From: Virgibacillus_R byunsanensis
Lineage (GTDB): Bacteria > Bacillota > Bacilli > Bacillales > Amphibacillaceae
DNA length: 64,000 nt
Assembly (NCBI RefSeq): GCF_042675965.1
Contig: NZ_JBHTKJ010000035.1
Location: 62,001-126,000 of the forward strand
Direction: 5' to 3'
Shown here: positions 1 to 9,075 of the stretch, piece after piece
How positions within the stretch are numbered: position 1 is the first letter of the stretch
Layout of the letters: each line of letters starts with the position of its first letter
Made by a program: the position numbers and the translations under genes
The notes under the pieces: model-generated
Databases searched by the model: none
The model's input: only the letters and a program-made list of their open reading frames with translations
What the model was told of the DNA's origin: nothing

Positions 1-1
1 A

Positions 2-307
2 ATAAAGGAGGATTATCGATATTCAATACAACTAGTTTATAATACTTTTCCTTTCCCCAGCAAAACGTCTTCTGATAATATTGAAAATATTAGGAACATC
101 TCTAGGAAGTTAATGTTAATAAGGGAAGAATACCCAAACTCAACTTTAGCGGACTTGTATGACCCTTTGGCTATGCCAAAAGCATTATTAAAATTACACA
201 AGGTACTTGATAGAGAAGTTGATAAATTGTATAGTAAAAAAACATTTCATTCTGAAGAAGAAAGAATCTATTCCTTATTAAGCTTATATTCCAGTTTAAA
301 AGAATGA
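2..307 (+). CDS. DNA methyltransferase, C-terminal end (partial)
   Basis: The reading frame is open from the left edge to a TGA at 305-307, so this is the last ~101 residues of a gene that starts outside the window. The tail contains RYSIQLVYNTFPFP and ADLYDPLAMPKALLKLH followed by LDREVDKLY. This is the end signature of the large MmeI/YeeA-like class of combined restriction-modification adenine methyltransferases (family knowledge). The catalytic SAM-binding domain would lie upstream and cannot be seen, so activity cannot be judged. An internal ATG at 113 is not a credible start, because similarity runs straight through it. Confidence 0.7.
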   Translation: MKEDYRYSIQLVYNTFPFPSKTSSDNIENIRNISRKLMLIREEYPNSTLADLYDPLAMPKALLKLHKVLDREVDKLYSKKTFHSEEERIYSLLSLYSSLKE

Positions 308-457
308 AATTTCTTATCTAGTTTGGCAAAACCATAGGCAAGCAGTAAATTCTGTCTATCCAAAATCCTATATTGGAAATATCAGAATTAATCTTTTATA
401 CGTAATAGAAGCAAGAACCTTATTAAGTCCTTGCCTCATTTTAAAAATAATAATACC

Positions 458-916
458 TTATGATTTACCCGGTATCAACACCACATATGAGTGAAGCCCA
501 CTATCATGCAATATCATTTGGTTTGCTTTTACCATTTCGGTTGTATCGAGAGTGGTCTTCCCTATGTTTGGATTTACATTATACCACGGATAGTTACTGG
601 AAGTTATTCCGATTCTGAATTTGTGTCCTTGTCCTGGTAAAAATACATTGCTGATTGCCCATAAATCTATTTCATATTTCTTAATTTTGTTCTTCAGGTT
701 ATCCTGTCCGTTACGACCACAAGCATAGGACACTTGAACGATTCCATCTGATAGGTTGTATGCTGTTCCGTCTGGATAAACATCGACAGGCCTTGCTGTG
801 AAGTCTGTGTCAGTGCAACAGTTGATGCGTATAAGACGACTTTTCCCCAGCCTGTCACCTCTAATGGCTTATCCATTGATGCATATGTATAAACTGCTAG
901 TGACCTTATCTCATAG
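458..916 (-). pseudogene. decayed 3' end of a CocE/NonD-family hydrolase
   Basis: Two frames together reproduce only the C-terminal ~145 residues of the intact hydrolase at 22820-24565. MDKPLEVTGWGKVVLYAS is in one frame and YEIDLWAISNVFLPG through SSNYPWYNVNPN is in another, with at least one frameshift near 730-800. The first ~435 codons, including the catalytic serine region, are missing. This is therefore a non-functional remnant of a paralogue or of a duplicated 3' end. No start codon or ribosome binding site is attached to it. Confidence 0.85.
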
Positions 917-942
917 TTTATTCTTGTATATAAGCTAAACCT

Positions 943-1860
943 TTATACCTTTTGAGTATCTATCCACACATTCGGATCTTTAATAATGCAGTCAATATGT
1001 ACACCCGCATCCGTTTTTCCTCCAAAAGATTTATTGCTTCCAAATGCAATATGTACCGTTCCGAAAACTTTTTCATCTTCTAATACATTACCAGTTAATC
1101 GAGCTTTTTTATTCGTACCTATACCAAACTCAGCTATGGTACGTCCATCACCGTCACCTAATAATTCCAATAATTTTTGTCCATTTTTACCTGTTGCATC
1201 TACTAACCTTCCCGATTTAACCTTTAAAATTATTGGTTCATCAAGCACACCTATGTTACTTACAGCACCGTCTATCATTATGGTACCATTTGCAGAATCT
1301 TCAATTGGTGCTATATAACTTTCACCTGATGGCACATTGCCAGATTCCCCTTTTTGTTTAAAAACGCCTGTACTTCTAATACTTTCTCTTCCTTTAATTG
1401 AGAAAGTTAATTCAAAATTGTCTTTTACAATTCTAACTTCTTCACCACGATCTAATTCTTGACAATACTTTTCAGTAAGCTCTTGAACATCATTATAATC
1501 AGCAGAAATTGCACCATTTTCAAGCATATCAAACGTAACTCCTGGCATTGTCGCTACTCTAGATCCCGTTTCAGAAGCTTCTTTTCTTGCCTGTGTGTGT
1601 GTCAAAGAATGTTGGGTCACGCATAATATAACGTCTGCCGTCTTCATTAATGAACTAATCATGTGAGGTGGTTCTTCACCAGATTTATTTCGAGTTGGCA
1701 TTTTGACAATAATAGCTTCGTTGGAAAGCTCTTTACTAGCTTGGTAAAATAAATCTGCAACTTCATGCTTCTCCTCATCCGTTATAATTAGAACAGATTC
1801 ACTGGTTTTTAATGTTAAATTTTGTAATAGAACAGATTTAGCAACATCAACTAAACTCAT
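943..1860 (-). CDS. M29-like (leucyl/aminopeptidase T family) metallohydrolase
   Basis: A 305-residue protein. The C-terminal half has the M29 metal-ligand pattern: Glu in AEFGIG (~res 246), Glu in LEDEK, His in TVHIAFG and His/Asp in GVHIDC near the end. M29 enzymes are dinuclear metallo-aminopeptidases, and a related subgroup are 2,5-dihydroxypyridine dioxygenases. The protein is shorter than classical AmpS (~410 aa), so the substrate is uncertain. It lies downstream of and co-directional with the IclR, M20, DUF1177 and ABC importer genes, with a ribosome binding site (GAAGGAGAATATAAC) before the ATG. Inference: it is a hydrolase acting on the compound imported by the neighbouring transporter. 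Confidence 0.8.
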   Translation of the reverse strand: MSLVDVAKSVLLQNLTLKTSESVLIITDEEKHEVADLFYQASKELSNEAIIVKMPTRNKSGEEPPHMISSLMKTADVILCVTQHSLTHTQARKEASETGSRVATMPGVTFDMLENGAISADYNDVQELTEKYCQELDRGEEVRIVKDNFELTFSIKGRESIRSTGVFKQKGESGNVPSGESYIAPIEDSANGTIMIDGAVSNIGVLDEPIILKVKSGRLVDATGKNGQKLLELLGDGDGRTIAEFGIGTNKKARLTGNVLEDEKVFGTVHIAFGSNKSFGGKTDAGVHIDCIIKDPNVWIDTQKV

Positions 1861-1880
1861 GTTATATTCTCCTTCCTTTA

Positions 1881-2645
1881 TTAAGATAAACCAAAATGGG
1901 GACCATACTTTTCGATAACTTTTTTCAGTTCCTTTTTAGCCTCTAGTAATTCTGTGATAAACAATTTAATATGTTCATCTGTAATCCGATATTGAGGTCC
2001 TGATACGGTTAACGAGCCTATTATCATTTCTTTATGAAAAATAGGAATTGCAACAGCAATCACATCTTCTGTATACTCACCTTCACTACTCGCATATCCA
2101 TTTTCCCTAATTAATCTTAAATCTTCTTTAATTACTTCACGGTCTACCATCGTTTTTTCTGTGTATCTAGTGAATTGTTTCTCTAAATAACTCTCTATAA
2201 ACTCCGTCGGCATATGGGCTAATATTGAGCGATAGGAAGCACCAGCATATAAAGGCGTTCGACTTCCGACAGAAACCGAAAATCGTACCGTCGTTCTCGC
2301 TTCCACAGCTTCAAAAGTTAAGCCCTCTTCACCATCCAAGATTGTTAAAAAAGTAGATTCATTTGTACAATCACTTAATTTTTTTAAAATGGGGTGTATC
2401 AATTCTTTCATATGAAAATTTTCAGATAACGTATTACCTAGCTCCCAAACTGCAAATCCAAGTGAATACTTCTTTGTTTCCTTATTCTTGATTAAAAATT
2501 TATGATTATCTAGTGTTTCTAAGATACGATAAACCTTTGTATGGTTTTGATTCATTTCAGCCGCTAACTCTCTTCCTCCCCATGTTGGTTTATCTTTTGT
2601 AAACATTTTTAATACTTCTAAAGCAAGGCTTAGAGTTTTTAACAT
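1881..2645 (-). CDS. IclR-family transcriptional regulator
   Basis: 254 residues from the ATG at 2645, preceded by GAGGGAG 11 nt upstream. An earlier in-frame ATG at 2708 has no ribosome binding site and lies before the conserved start. The N-terminal ~60 residues form a winged helix (LSLALEVLKMFT, then GRELAAEMNQNHTKVYRIL). The C-terminal part is the IclR effector domain, with TPLYAGASYRSILA and EYTEDVIAVAIPI. It is encoded at the end of the importer/peptidase gene set, so it is the likely regulator of that unit. Candidate operators are the repeats at 8851-8883 and 9019-9051. Effector unknown. Confidence 0.9.
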   Translation of the reverse strand: MLKTLSLALEVLKMFTKDKPTWGGRELAAEMNQNHTKVYRILETLDNHKFLIKNKETKKYSLGFAVWELGNTLSENFHMKELIHPILKKLSDCTNESTFLTILDGEEGLTFEAVEARTTVRFSVSVGSRTPLYAGASYRSILAHMPTEFIESYLEKQFTRYTEKTMVDREVIKEDLRLIRENGYASSEGEYTEDVIAVAIPIFHKEMIIGSLTVSGPQYRITDEHIKLFITELLEAKKELKKVIEKYGPHFGLS

Positions 2646-2740
2646 TAGTAAGACTGCTCCCTCTACAGAATAATTGGTGCACATATTAGAAAATACTAAT
2701 ACATGCACCGTAATAAATCAATTACTTATAATCTTATAAT

Positions 2741-4012
2741 CTACTTTTCATATAAGTAATCGACAACTGCTGCGATATAAACTTTGCAACATCTAACAAT
2801 ATCCTCTACCTTCACTTTCTCATTATAACCATGAATACTTGGTAAGTAAGCTGGCCCATATTGAAGTACAGGAATGTTGTGATTTCTGAAATGGCGTGCA
2901 TCACTACTCGCCCATTGCATTACACCATACGCTTCATGTTCTGCTACATGAGTAATATTGTCGACTATTGATTTACATACTGGATCATCCGCACTTGTGT
3001 AGTTAGCATTACTACGGAATCCAAAACGGCTAATTTCATAATCAATTTCTAATGCATCTAATTTTTCATGTAAAAATGCAGTTACATCATCTTGTGTTAT
3101 GCCAAACGGAAGTCTACAATCGACTTCTATCTCACAACTTTCAGGAATAATATTAGATTTTGTTCCACCTTGAATTTTTCCGATATTTACAGTGACATGA
3201 TCCAAGACTCGTTGAAAGGGCTCTCGATCTTTTTCAACTTCGCGCATATATCGCTTTGATTTCTCTATTAATGGTTTTACCTCATCAGGAACCTCAATAT
3301 GTAAATTCCACAATTTACGGATTTCATTAATAGCATCAATCATATTTGTAATTGCATTATTACCTGCTAGTGGTGATAGACTACCATGACCTGGTTCACC
3401 ATACACTTTGAGTTTAAACCAATAGGAACCCTTTTGCCCGATTGTTGGGTTATATCGAGAGGAAGGCTCTGGAATTAAGCAGCCATCACCATCAATAATT
3501 TCATTTTCTAATAGCCAGGGAACTCCGAATTCTCCACCTGTCTCTTCATCTGGGACTACCGCTAAACTCAATTTGCCCGGAAGATCGATGTTTAATTTCT
3601 TTAAGAGTCCAAATGTATAAATAATACCACCTAAACCCGCTTTCATATCACTTGCCCCTCTTCCAAGCAACCATCCATCTTCAATTTCACCTGAAGTAGG
3701 GCTGAAATCCCACTTTGAATGGTCACCTGTTGGTACTACATCCGAGTGTCCACAATAAATTAAGTGTTTTCCACCTTTATCTTCACCGATCGTCGAAACT
3801 AGGTTGTACATCTTATCAGTGGATTCATACCAAGACGTTTCAGCACCTACATTTTTTAAATATTGATCAATAAAAGTTGTAATTTCTGTTGAGTCACCTG
3901 GTGGGTTTTCACTAGGAATTTTAATCAGTTGACTACATAACTCTATTAATTCATCTTCATTATTTTGTACCTCTTGAATTAAACGATCTTTTAGTTCCTG
4001 CTTATTTGTCAT
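2741..4012 (-). CDS. M20-family metallopeptidase (ArgE/DapE type)
   Basis: A 423-residue zinc hydrolase. Metal ligands and catalytic residues are visible in order: YCGHSDVVP (His, catalytic Asp), GRGASDMKAG (bridging Asp), PDEETGGE (general-base Glu pair) and a final His in PSIHGYNEKV. The middle region GEPGHGSLSPLAG is the M20 dimerisation domain. Family members remove N-acyl groups or cleave short peptides in the cytoplasm. It sits between DUF1177 and IclR and is probably in the same transcript. A ribosome binding site (AAGGAGG) precedes the ATG. The substrate is not predictable from sequence; the importer next door suggests a peptide or N-acyl amino acid. Confidence 0.9.
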   Translation of the reverse strand: MTNKQELKDRLIQEVQNNEDELIELCSQLIKIPSENPPGDSTEITTFIDQYLKNVGAETSWYESTDKMYNLVSTIGEDKGGKHLIYCGHSDVVPTGDHSKWDFSPTSGEIEDGWLLGRGASDMKAGLGGIIYTFGLLKKLNIDLPGKLSLAVVPDEETGGEFGVPWLLENEIIDGDGCLIPEPSSRYNPTIGQKGSYWFKLKVYGEPGHGSLSPLAGNNAITNMIDAINEIRKLWNLHIEVPDEVKPLIEKSKRYMREVEKDREPFQRVLDHVTVNIGKIQGGTKSNIIPESCEIEVDCRLPFGITQDDVTAFLHEKLDALEIDYEISRFGFRSNANYTSADDPVCKSIVDNITHVAEHEAYGVMQWASSDARHFRNHNIPVLQYGPAYLPSIHGYNEKVKVEDIVRCCKVYIAAVVDYLYEK

Positions 4013-4028
4013 ACTATGAACAGCCTCC

Positions 4029-4964
4029 TTACTTCCCTAATTTTTGTAAGTGTGTCATCTTACCATATAGTTCCTCTAAATGATTGAACTCTTTTTCGTT
4101 GTAAAAGTCACATTTAGATTTCCCATAAAGTTTTGCCACTTCAATACAGTAACGAACAACTTCTTCAATATCAGTCACGCGGCTAGCACCTGTACCACAT
4201 CCTGCAACTGCTGTTTCAGTAGTAATAGCAACGCCCACTACTGGCTTATCAGTTGCTACTGAAGGCTGAAGAATACTATTAACATGATAAACATCATTAC
4301 CATAAGGCGTAATATCTTGAGTTGTAATTGGCATTGTGACAGGAAGCTGACCAACTGATTGTGTATAGACATGAAGTAAGTCATCACTAACTTTTAAAAC
4401 ATACCCTTCCTTAACTGTTGGTGTAATTGCAAAACCTCGATGGTTGATAATTTGGTTGCCTTTGGTTGTATCGATGGAAAGAATAGCATCCATTTCCTCA
4501 GCGACTTCATATTCATTCATTGTTAAGATATCAACCGGAGATCCCATAAAAGGAACAGGGTCATGTGGTTGTGTAGGAGCGTTGGGACAAATATGTGTCG
4601 TGAGCACTACATCCCCATCTAATAGGTCACCTTTATTTGTCATATCCAATAGTTTTGCTGCTGCTGACATACTAGATAATGCACCATCACCATCTGAAAC
4701 GAAACCAGTCATTTCCGGTCGAGCCCCTATACCACCTAAACGTCCGATAATACCAAGCGTCGGGGCATTCCCGCCTTTAGATTTTCCATTTTTACCTGGA
4801 ATAACTACTTTAATAAAATCTGTTTTCCCTTTTTTACCTTCAATTGTATGAACATCAATTTGTCCATTTTCACTAATTTGTAATAAATATTCTTTAACTT
4901 TTTCTCCAGTAACTGCTATATCATCCATTAATTCAAACATTTCCATAACGTATTTTAATGACAT
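4029..4964 (-). CDS. DUF1177 family protein
   Basis: A 311-residue protein recognisable as DUF1177, a family with no established biochemical role. It is cytoplasmic, with no signal peptide or membrane segment. Visible features are a Gly-rich segment GIIGRLGGIGARPEM, the motif LTTHICPNAPTQPHDP with a His and a Cys, and VVGVAITTETAVAGCGTG near the C-terminus. The latter Cys/His-containing motifs could form an active site, but this is conjecture. The start is supported by TATAGGAGGAATTGAA before the ATG. It lies immediately downstream of the ABC ATPases, and its consistent placement with peptide importer and AroM genes suggests a shared pathway. Confidence 0.8.
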   Translation of the reverse strand: MSLKYVMEMFELMDDIAVTGEKVKEYLLQISENGQIDVHTIEGKKGKTDFIKVVIPGKNGKSKGGNAPTLGIIGRLGGIGARPEMTGFVSDGDGALSSMSAAAKLLDMTNKGDLLDGDVVLTTHICPNAPTQPHDPVPFMGSPVDILTMNEYEVAEEMDAILSIDTTKGNQIINHRGFAITPTVKEGYVLKVSDDLLHVYTQSVGQLPVTMPITTQDITPYGNDVYHVNSILQPSVATDKPVVGVAITTETAVAGCGTGASRVTDIEEVVRYCIEVAKLYGKSKCDFYNEKEFNHLEELYGKMTHLQKLGK

Positions 4965-4980
4965 TTCAATTCCTCCTATA

Positions 4981-5949
4981 TTAATTAACTAAATGACAAG
5001 ATGCTTGATGTTGATTATCAGTAGTCACGACTTTAGGTTCCGTCGTCTTACAAATATCAATTGCCACTGGACACCGTTCGTGAAAGCTACATCCTGACGG
5101 CGGGTTTAACGGACTGGGTACTGTACCTTTTACAATAATTCGTTCTTTATTTTCAAATGGACTTTCTTTAGGAATTGCTGAAAACAGTGCCTTTGTGTAT
5201 GGATGCTGAGGGTTAGAATATATTTCCTCATAATTTCCAACTTCTACAATTTTCCCTAAATACATAACCGCTATGCGATCACACATATAACGGACAACGT
5301 TTAAATCGTGCGAAATAAAAATATACGTTAGATTAAATTCTTCTTGTAATTTTTTTAAAAGGTTAATGACTTGTGCTTGGACAGATACATCTAATGCCGA
5401 AACAGGTTCATCACATATAACGAGTTCTGGATTTAAGGTTAAAGCTCTTGCGATATTAATCCGTTGCCTTTGTCCTCCAGAAAACTCATGAGGATATCGA
5501 TCTGCAAACCTCTTATTAAGCCCTACAACTTCAAGTAATTCTTCAACACGTTTTCTCCTGCTTTCTTTGTCACCTACTTTATGAATAACGAGGGGCTCCT
5601 CGATTAATTCACCTACTTTTATACGTGGGTCAAGAGAAGCATATGGATCCTGGAATATCATTTGAATTTTCTTTCGAGTTCCTCGTAATGTATCTGAATC
5701 CATTTCAATTAAATTTTCATTATTAAAATTGACAACTCCACCAGTTGGTTTTATCAATTGATTAACAAGACGAGCCATTGTTGATTTACCACAACCTGAT
5801 TCACCCACAACGCCTAATGTCTCTCCAGAATATACTTTAAAATTTACTCCATCTACAGCTTTTACACTTTGAGTAGACTTCTTAAATGGAACATTATTAG
5901 ATACTGCAAAATGTTTTTTTAAGTCTTTAACTTCTAGTAGAGCTTCCAT
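4981..5949 (-). CDS. peptide ABC transporter ATP-binding protein (OppF/DppF type)
   Basis: A 322-residue ATPase with all ABC motifs: Walker A GVVGESGCGKST (~res 49), Q-loop MIFQDPYASLDP, signature FSGGQRQRINIARAL, Walker B ELVICDEPVSALDVS and the His switch. The last ~50 residues form the oligopeptide-type C-terminal extension with CSFHERCPVA, whose cysteines bind an Fe-S or metal centre in some family members. The start overlaps the OppD-like gene by 23 nt, so the two ATPases are translationally coupled and presumably form the heterodimer. The ligand is unknown, most likely a peptide-like solute. Confidence 0.92.
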   Translation of the reverse strand: MEALLEVKDLKKHFAVSNNVPFKKSTQSVKAVDGVNFKVYSGETLGVVGESGCGKSTMARLVNQLIKPTGGVVNFNNENLIEMDSDTLRGTRKKIQMIFQDPYASLDPRIKVGELIEEPLVIHKVGDKESRRKRVEELLEVVGLNKRFADRYPHEFSGGQRQRINIARALTLNPELVICDEPVSALDVSVQAQVINLLKKLQEEFNLTYIFISHDLNVVRYMCDRIAVMYLGKIVEVGNYEEIYSNPQHPYTKALFSAIPKESPFENKERIIVKGTVPSPLNPPSGCSFHERCPVAIDICKTTEPKVVTTDNQHQASCHLVN

Positions 5950-6958
5950 CGAAGTATGCTTCCTCCCTTCTCTCTAACTTCTGATCTGCAGTTTGAAAAT
6001 GACAGGCGACCGCGTGTCCATCAGTAGGTTCAATTAACTCAGGTGTTTTCTCATGGCATAACCCTTGGGCGTATGGACAACGATCTACAAATGGGCAGCC
6101 TTTAATTTCATAGCTTAAATCAGGCGGAGTACCCGGAATGGTTGACAATGGGTCCAAACTATCTTGAGATTCAGTAATTTGTGAATCTAAAAGTCCCCAT
6201 GTATATGGATGTAATGGATTTTTATAGACATCTTTCACCTCTCCAGATTCTACAATTCTACCTGCATACATTACTAAAACTTTGTCACATGTCTCCCAAA
6301 CAACCCCCAAATCATGCGTAATCATGATGATTGACATGTTAAGCTTATCTTGTAAGTCCTTCATTAAATTTAATATTTGAGCTTGAACGGTGACATCTAA
6401 TGCAGTGGTAGGTTCATCTGCAATTAAAAGTTTAGGGTCACAAGATAACGCAATCGCAATCATAACCCTTTGACGCATCCCTCCAGAAAATTCGTGCGGG
6501 TACATATTAATTCTTTTATCTGGAGCTGGAATACCTACTAAATCAAGCATTTCTATTGCTTTTTTCTTCGCTTCCTTTTTAGAAGTTTTATTGTGTGTTC
6601 GAATCGATTCAACAAGCTGATCTCCAACTTTAAACACTGGGTTTAAGCTTGTAGAAGGGTCTTGGAAAATCATCGAAATATCATTACCACGAATTTTTCT
6701 AATTTCATTATTCGAAAGTTTTAATAGATTTCTCCCTTTAAAACAGATCTCACCACCTGTAATTTTCCCAGGCGGATTAGGTATTAGACGAAGAACGGAA
6801 GTTGCTGTAACACTTTTACCAGAACCCGATTCACCTACAATACCTAAATTTTCATTCTCATTCAGGTTAAAACTAACACCATTAACTGCTTTCGTAATAA
6901 TCGATCCTGATTTAAATTCTACCTGCAAATCATTTACACTTAAAAATTGATCTGACAT
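5927..6958 (-). CDS. peptide ABC transporter ATP-binding protein (OppD/DppD type)
   Basis: A 343-residue ATPase: Walker A GIVGESGSGKS, Q-loop MIFQDPSTSLNP, signature FSGGMRQRVMIAIAL and Walker B LLIADEPTTALDVT. The oligopeptide C-terminal domain contains CPFVDRCPYA and a distal Cys-His pair. TAGGGAGGTGAACGT precedes the ATG. Its 3' end overlaps the OppF-like gene. It completes the set of two permeases, two ATPases and one binding protein of an Opp/Dpp importer. Confidence 0.92.
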   Translation of the reverse strand: MSDQFLSVNDLQVEFKSGSIITKAVNGVSFNLNENENLGIVGESGSGKSVTATSVLRLIPNPPGKITGGEICFKGRNLLKLSNNEIRKIRGNDISMIFQDPSTSLNPVFKVGDQLVESIRTHNKTSKKEAKKKAIEMLDLVGIPAPDKRINMYPHEFSGGMRQRVMIAIALSCDPKLLIADEPTTALDVTVQAQILNLMKDLQDKLNMSIIMITHDLGVVWETCDKVLVMYAGRIVESGEVKDVYKNPLHPYTWGLLDSQITESQDSLDPLSTIPGTPPDLSYEIKGCPFVDRCPYAQGLCHEKTPELIEPTDGHAVACHFQTADQKLERREEAYFDGSSTRS

Positions 6959-6973
6959 ACGTTCACCTCCCTA

Positions 6974-7867
6974 CTATAATTTCATCTTAGGATCAAGGGC
7001 ATCTCTTAATCCATCTCCAAACAAATTAATACCGAGAACTGTAATTAATATGGCCAACCCCGAAAATGTTGCTAATTCCGGGCTAAGTACGAGAAAGTTT
7101 TTACCTTCTTGTAACATACTTCCCCAAGAAGCTGTAGGAGGTTGTACACCTAGTCCTAAGAAACTCAGCGAAGCCTCTGATATAATAGCTCCAGCAACAC
7201 CCATCGTTGCATAGACTATTAATGGAGCAACACTATTAGGTACTATATGTCTAAGTAAAATTCTTCCATGCTTAGCACCTAATGAACGAGTTACTTCTAT
7301 ATACTCTGATTCCTTAACGCTTAACACCTGACCTCGAACAACCCTTGCAAACCCTGGAATATTAGATATTCCGATGGCTATAATGACATTAACTAGACCT
7401 TGTCCCAACACAGTCATTAAGACGATAGCTAGTAAGATGAAAGGAAACGCCATCATACCATCCATAAATCTCATGATGATCGTATCCGTTTTTCCACCAA
7501 AATAACCTGAAACTAAACCTAAAAATGAGCCAAAAATGGCACCAAATAATACAGCTGCTATCCCTACAATTAATGATATACGTGCCCCGTAAACAATACG
7601 ACTAAATATATCACGTCCATAGCTATCTGTCCCTAAAAGGTGACCTGCTTCACCTGGGCCTAATAAGCTTTTTGCCGTGTCCATAGCATATGGATCATGT
7701 GTCGCAAACAAGGGTGCCAAAATAGCTGTTAGGATTAATAGCAAGATGACAAATAAGCCTAATCCCGCAAATCTATTTCGTAACAATTTACGCTTAAAAG
7801 ATTGTTCTTTTTTAGCTTTTTGATATTGAATCTCTTTGGCTTGTTCGATCTCTTCAACAGTATTCAT
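6974..7867 (-). CDS. peptide ABC transporter permease (OppC/DppC type)
   Basis: 297 residues from the ATG at 7867, which follows GTGGAGGTGCAAAATAGT. An in-frame ATG 30 nt upstream lies before this ribosome binding site and inside the preceding gene, so it is not preferred. There is an N-terminal cytoplasmic segment, then one transmembrane helix followed by the five-helix BPD permease domain. The EAA loop ATPase-contact region is EVTRSLGAKHGRILLRHIVPN. The start sits just after the OppB-like stop codon, consistent with translational coupling. Confidence 0.92.
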   Translation of the reverse strand: MNTVEEIEQAKEIQYQKAKKEQSFKRKLLRNRFAGLGLFVILLLILTAILAPLFATHDPYAMDTAKSLLGPGEAGHLLGTDSYGRDIFSRIVYGARISLIVGIAAVLFGAIFGSFLGLVSGYFGGKTDTIIMRFMDGMMAFPFILLAIVLMTVLGQGLVNVIIAIGISNIPGFARVVRGQVLSVKESEYIEVTRSLGAKHGRILLRHIVPNSVAPLIVYATMGVAGAIISEASLSFLGLGVQPPTASWGSMLQEGKNFLVLSPELATFSGLAILITVLGINLFGDGLRDALDPKMKL

Positions 7868-7868
7868 A

Positions 7869-8834
7869 CTATTTTGCACCTCCACTATTGGAGTCAAAAT
7901 TCACTTTTGGATTAACGACTTTATATAGAATGTCAACAATTAAGTTAATCACTACATAAATAACCGCAACAAAAATAACTGTACTCTGAACAACTATAAA
8001 GTCACGTTTTTCAATTGCATCTATAATTAATAAGCCCATGCCCGGCCAACTAAAAATGGTTTCAGTTAATACTGCTCCTCCTAATAACATGGAAAATTGC
8101 AATCCCATTACTGTTATTAAAGGTGTTAAAGCATTTTTAAATGCATGTTTATAAATAACTATGGACTCTTTTAATCCTTTTGAACGGGCAGTTTTAATAT
8201 AGTCCTGTGAAATGGTTTCCAACATACTAGAACGAATAATTCTTGCAAATTGGGCTGTAGGTATCGTCGCTAATGCTAAACTAGGTAAAATGAGATGACT
8301 GACAAAATCACCAAAACCATCCTCGAGTGATCCCATACCCGTTGCAGGAAGCCACCCCAAATTAACACTAAAATATAGAACTAACATGACACCTAACCAA
8401 AAGATAGGCATCGAAACTCCTATTAAAGATAATGTCGTAACTGAATAATCGACAATGGTGTTCTGTTTTCTAGCAGCAATAATACCGGCAGGTACACCTA
8501 TAATTACCGCGATAATTAATGCGCTAACTGCTAAAATAATTGTATTAGGGAAACGTTCCAAAATTAAATCAACAATTGGTTGATTATAAGTAAGGGAGTT
8601 TCCAAAATCAAATGAAATTAGGTTGATTAGATAATCAAAAAATTGTAGGTATAGTGGATCGTTTAGCCCTAATTTATCAGAATACGCCGCTATATCCTCT
8701 GCACTAGCCTGTGGTCCAAGCATTACGGCCGCAGGATTACCTGGTAGCATTCGAGTTATAAAGAATACTATAACCGCAACGATAAATAACGTTGGTATTA
8801 ATTGTAATATTCTCCTTAAAAGAAACCCTTTCAA
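7869..8834 (-). CDS. peptide ABC transporter permease (OppB/DppB type), TTG start
   Basis: 321 residues from a TTG at 8834. The sequence AAGGAGGGG at 8840-8848 lies 5 nt before this TTG, whereas the ATG at 8855 is upstream of it with no ribosome binding site and would bury it in the coding region. The protein begins MKGFLLRRILQLIPTLF, the usual OppB start, with a first transmembrane helix, then about five more. The EAA motif region is YIKTARSKGLKESIVIYKHAFKNAL. First gene of the minus-strand importer operon, divergent from the binding-protein gene. Confidence 0.92.
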   Translation of the reverse strand: MKGFLLRRILQLIPTLFIVAVIVFFITRMLPGNPAAVMLGPQASAEDIAAYSDKLGLNDPLYLQFFDYLINLISFDFGNSLTYNQPIVDLILERFPNTIILAVSALIIAVIIGVPAGIIAARKQNTIVDYSVTTLSLIGVSMPIFWLGVMLVLYFSVNLGWLPATGMGSLEDGFGDFVSHLILPSLALATIPTAQFARIIRSSMLETISQDYIKTARSKGLKESIVIYKHAFKNALTPLITVMGLQFSMLLGGAVLTETIFSWPGMGLLIIDAIEKRDFIVVQSTVIFVAVIYVVINLIVDILYKVVNPKVNFDSNSGGAK

Positions 8835-8850
8835 AAAATCCCCTCCTTGA

Positions 8851-8883
8851 TTCATTATATGAACTATTGTTTTATTATGTGAA
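8851..8883 (+). promoter_or_regulatory. left copy of 33-bp direct repeat (candidate IclR operator)
   Basis: The segment carries two ATTATNTGAA units spaced 20 bp apart. The same arrangement occurs at 9019-9051 in the same orientation, 168 bp away, with about 28 of 33 bases identical. It sits just upstream of the OppB-like ribosome binding site, so it would lie in the 5' leader or promoter of the minus-strand operon. Binding by the linked IclR protein is an inference. Confidence 0.5.
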
Positions 8884-9018
8884 TTAATTGAATGTTACCA
8901 TCCTTTATTTTGTATGTAAATAGACTTTTAACAATAATTATAAAATTTTAGACTTTTCTATACTTATTTCGTAATTTCTATTTACAATATTATCATTTTT
9001 GTGTTAATTTAGTAGATA

Positions 9019-9051
9019 TTCATTATTTGAACTTTTGTATCATTATGTGAA
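9019..9051 (+). promoter_or_regulatory. right copy of 33-bp direct repeat (candidate IclR operator)
   Basis: Second copy of the two-unit ATTATNTGAA element, ending 25 bp before the start codon of the substrate-binding protein. The 185-bp AT-rich gap between the OppB-like and binding-protein genes must hold both divergent promoters. No unambiguous -35/-10 pair could be assigned by eye. Confidence 0.5.
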
Positions 9052-9075
9052 ACAAAATAAAAAGGAGGAAATTTT

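Noticed and set aside
986..1318. Open frame on the plus strand opposite the M29-like gene
   Set aside because: It has no ribosome binding site or recognisable family and lies fully opposite a conserved gene.
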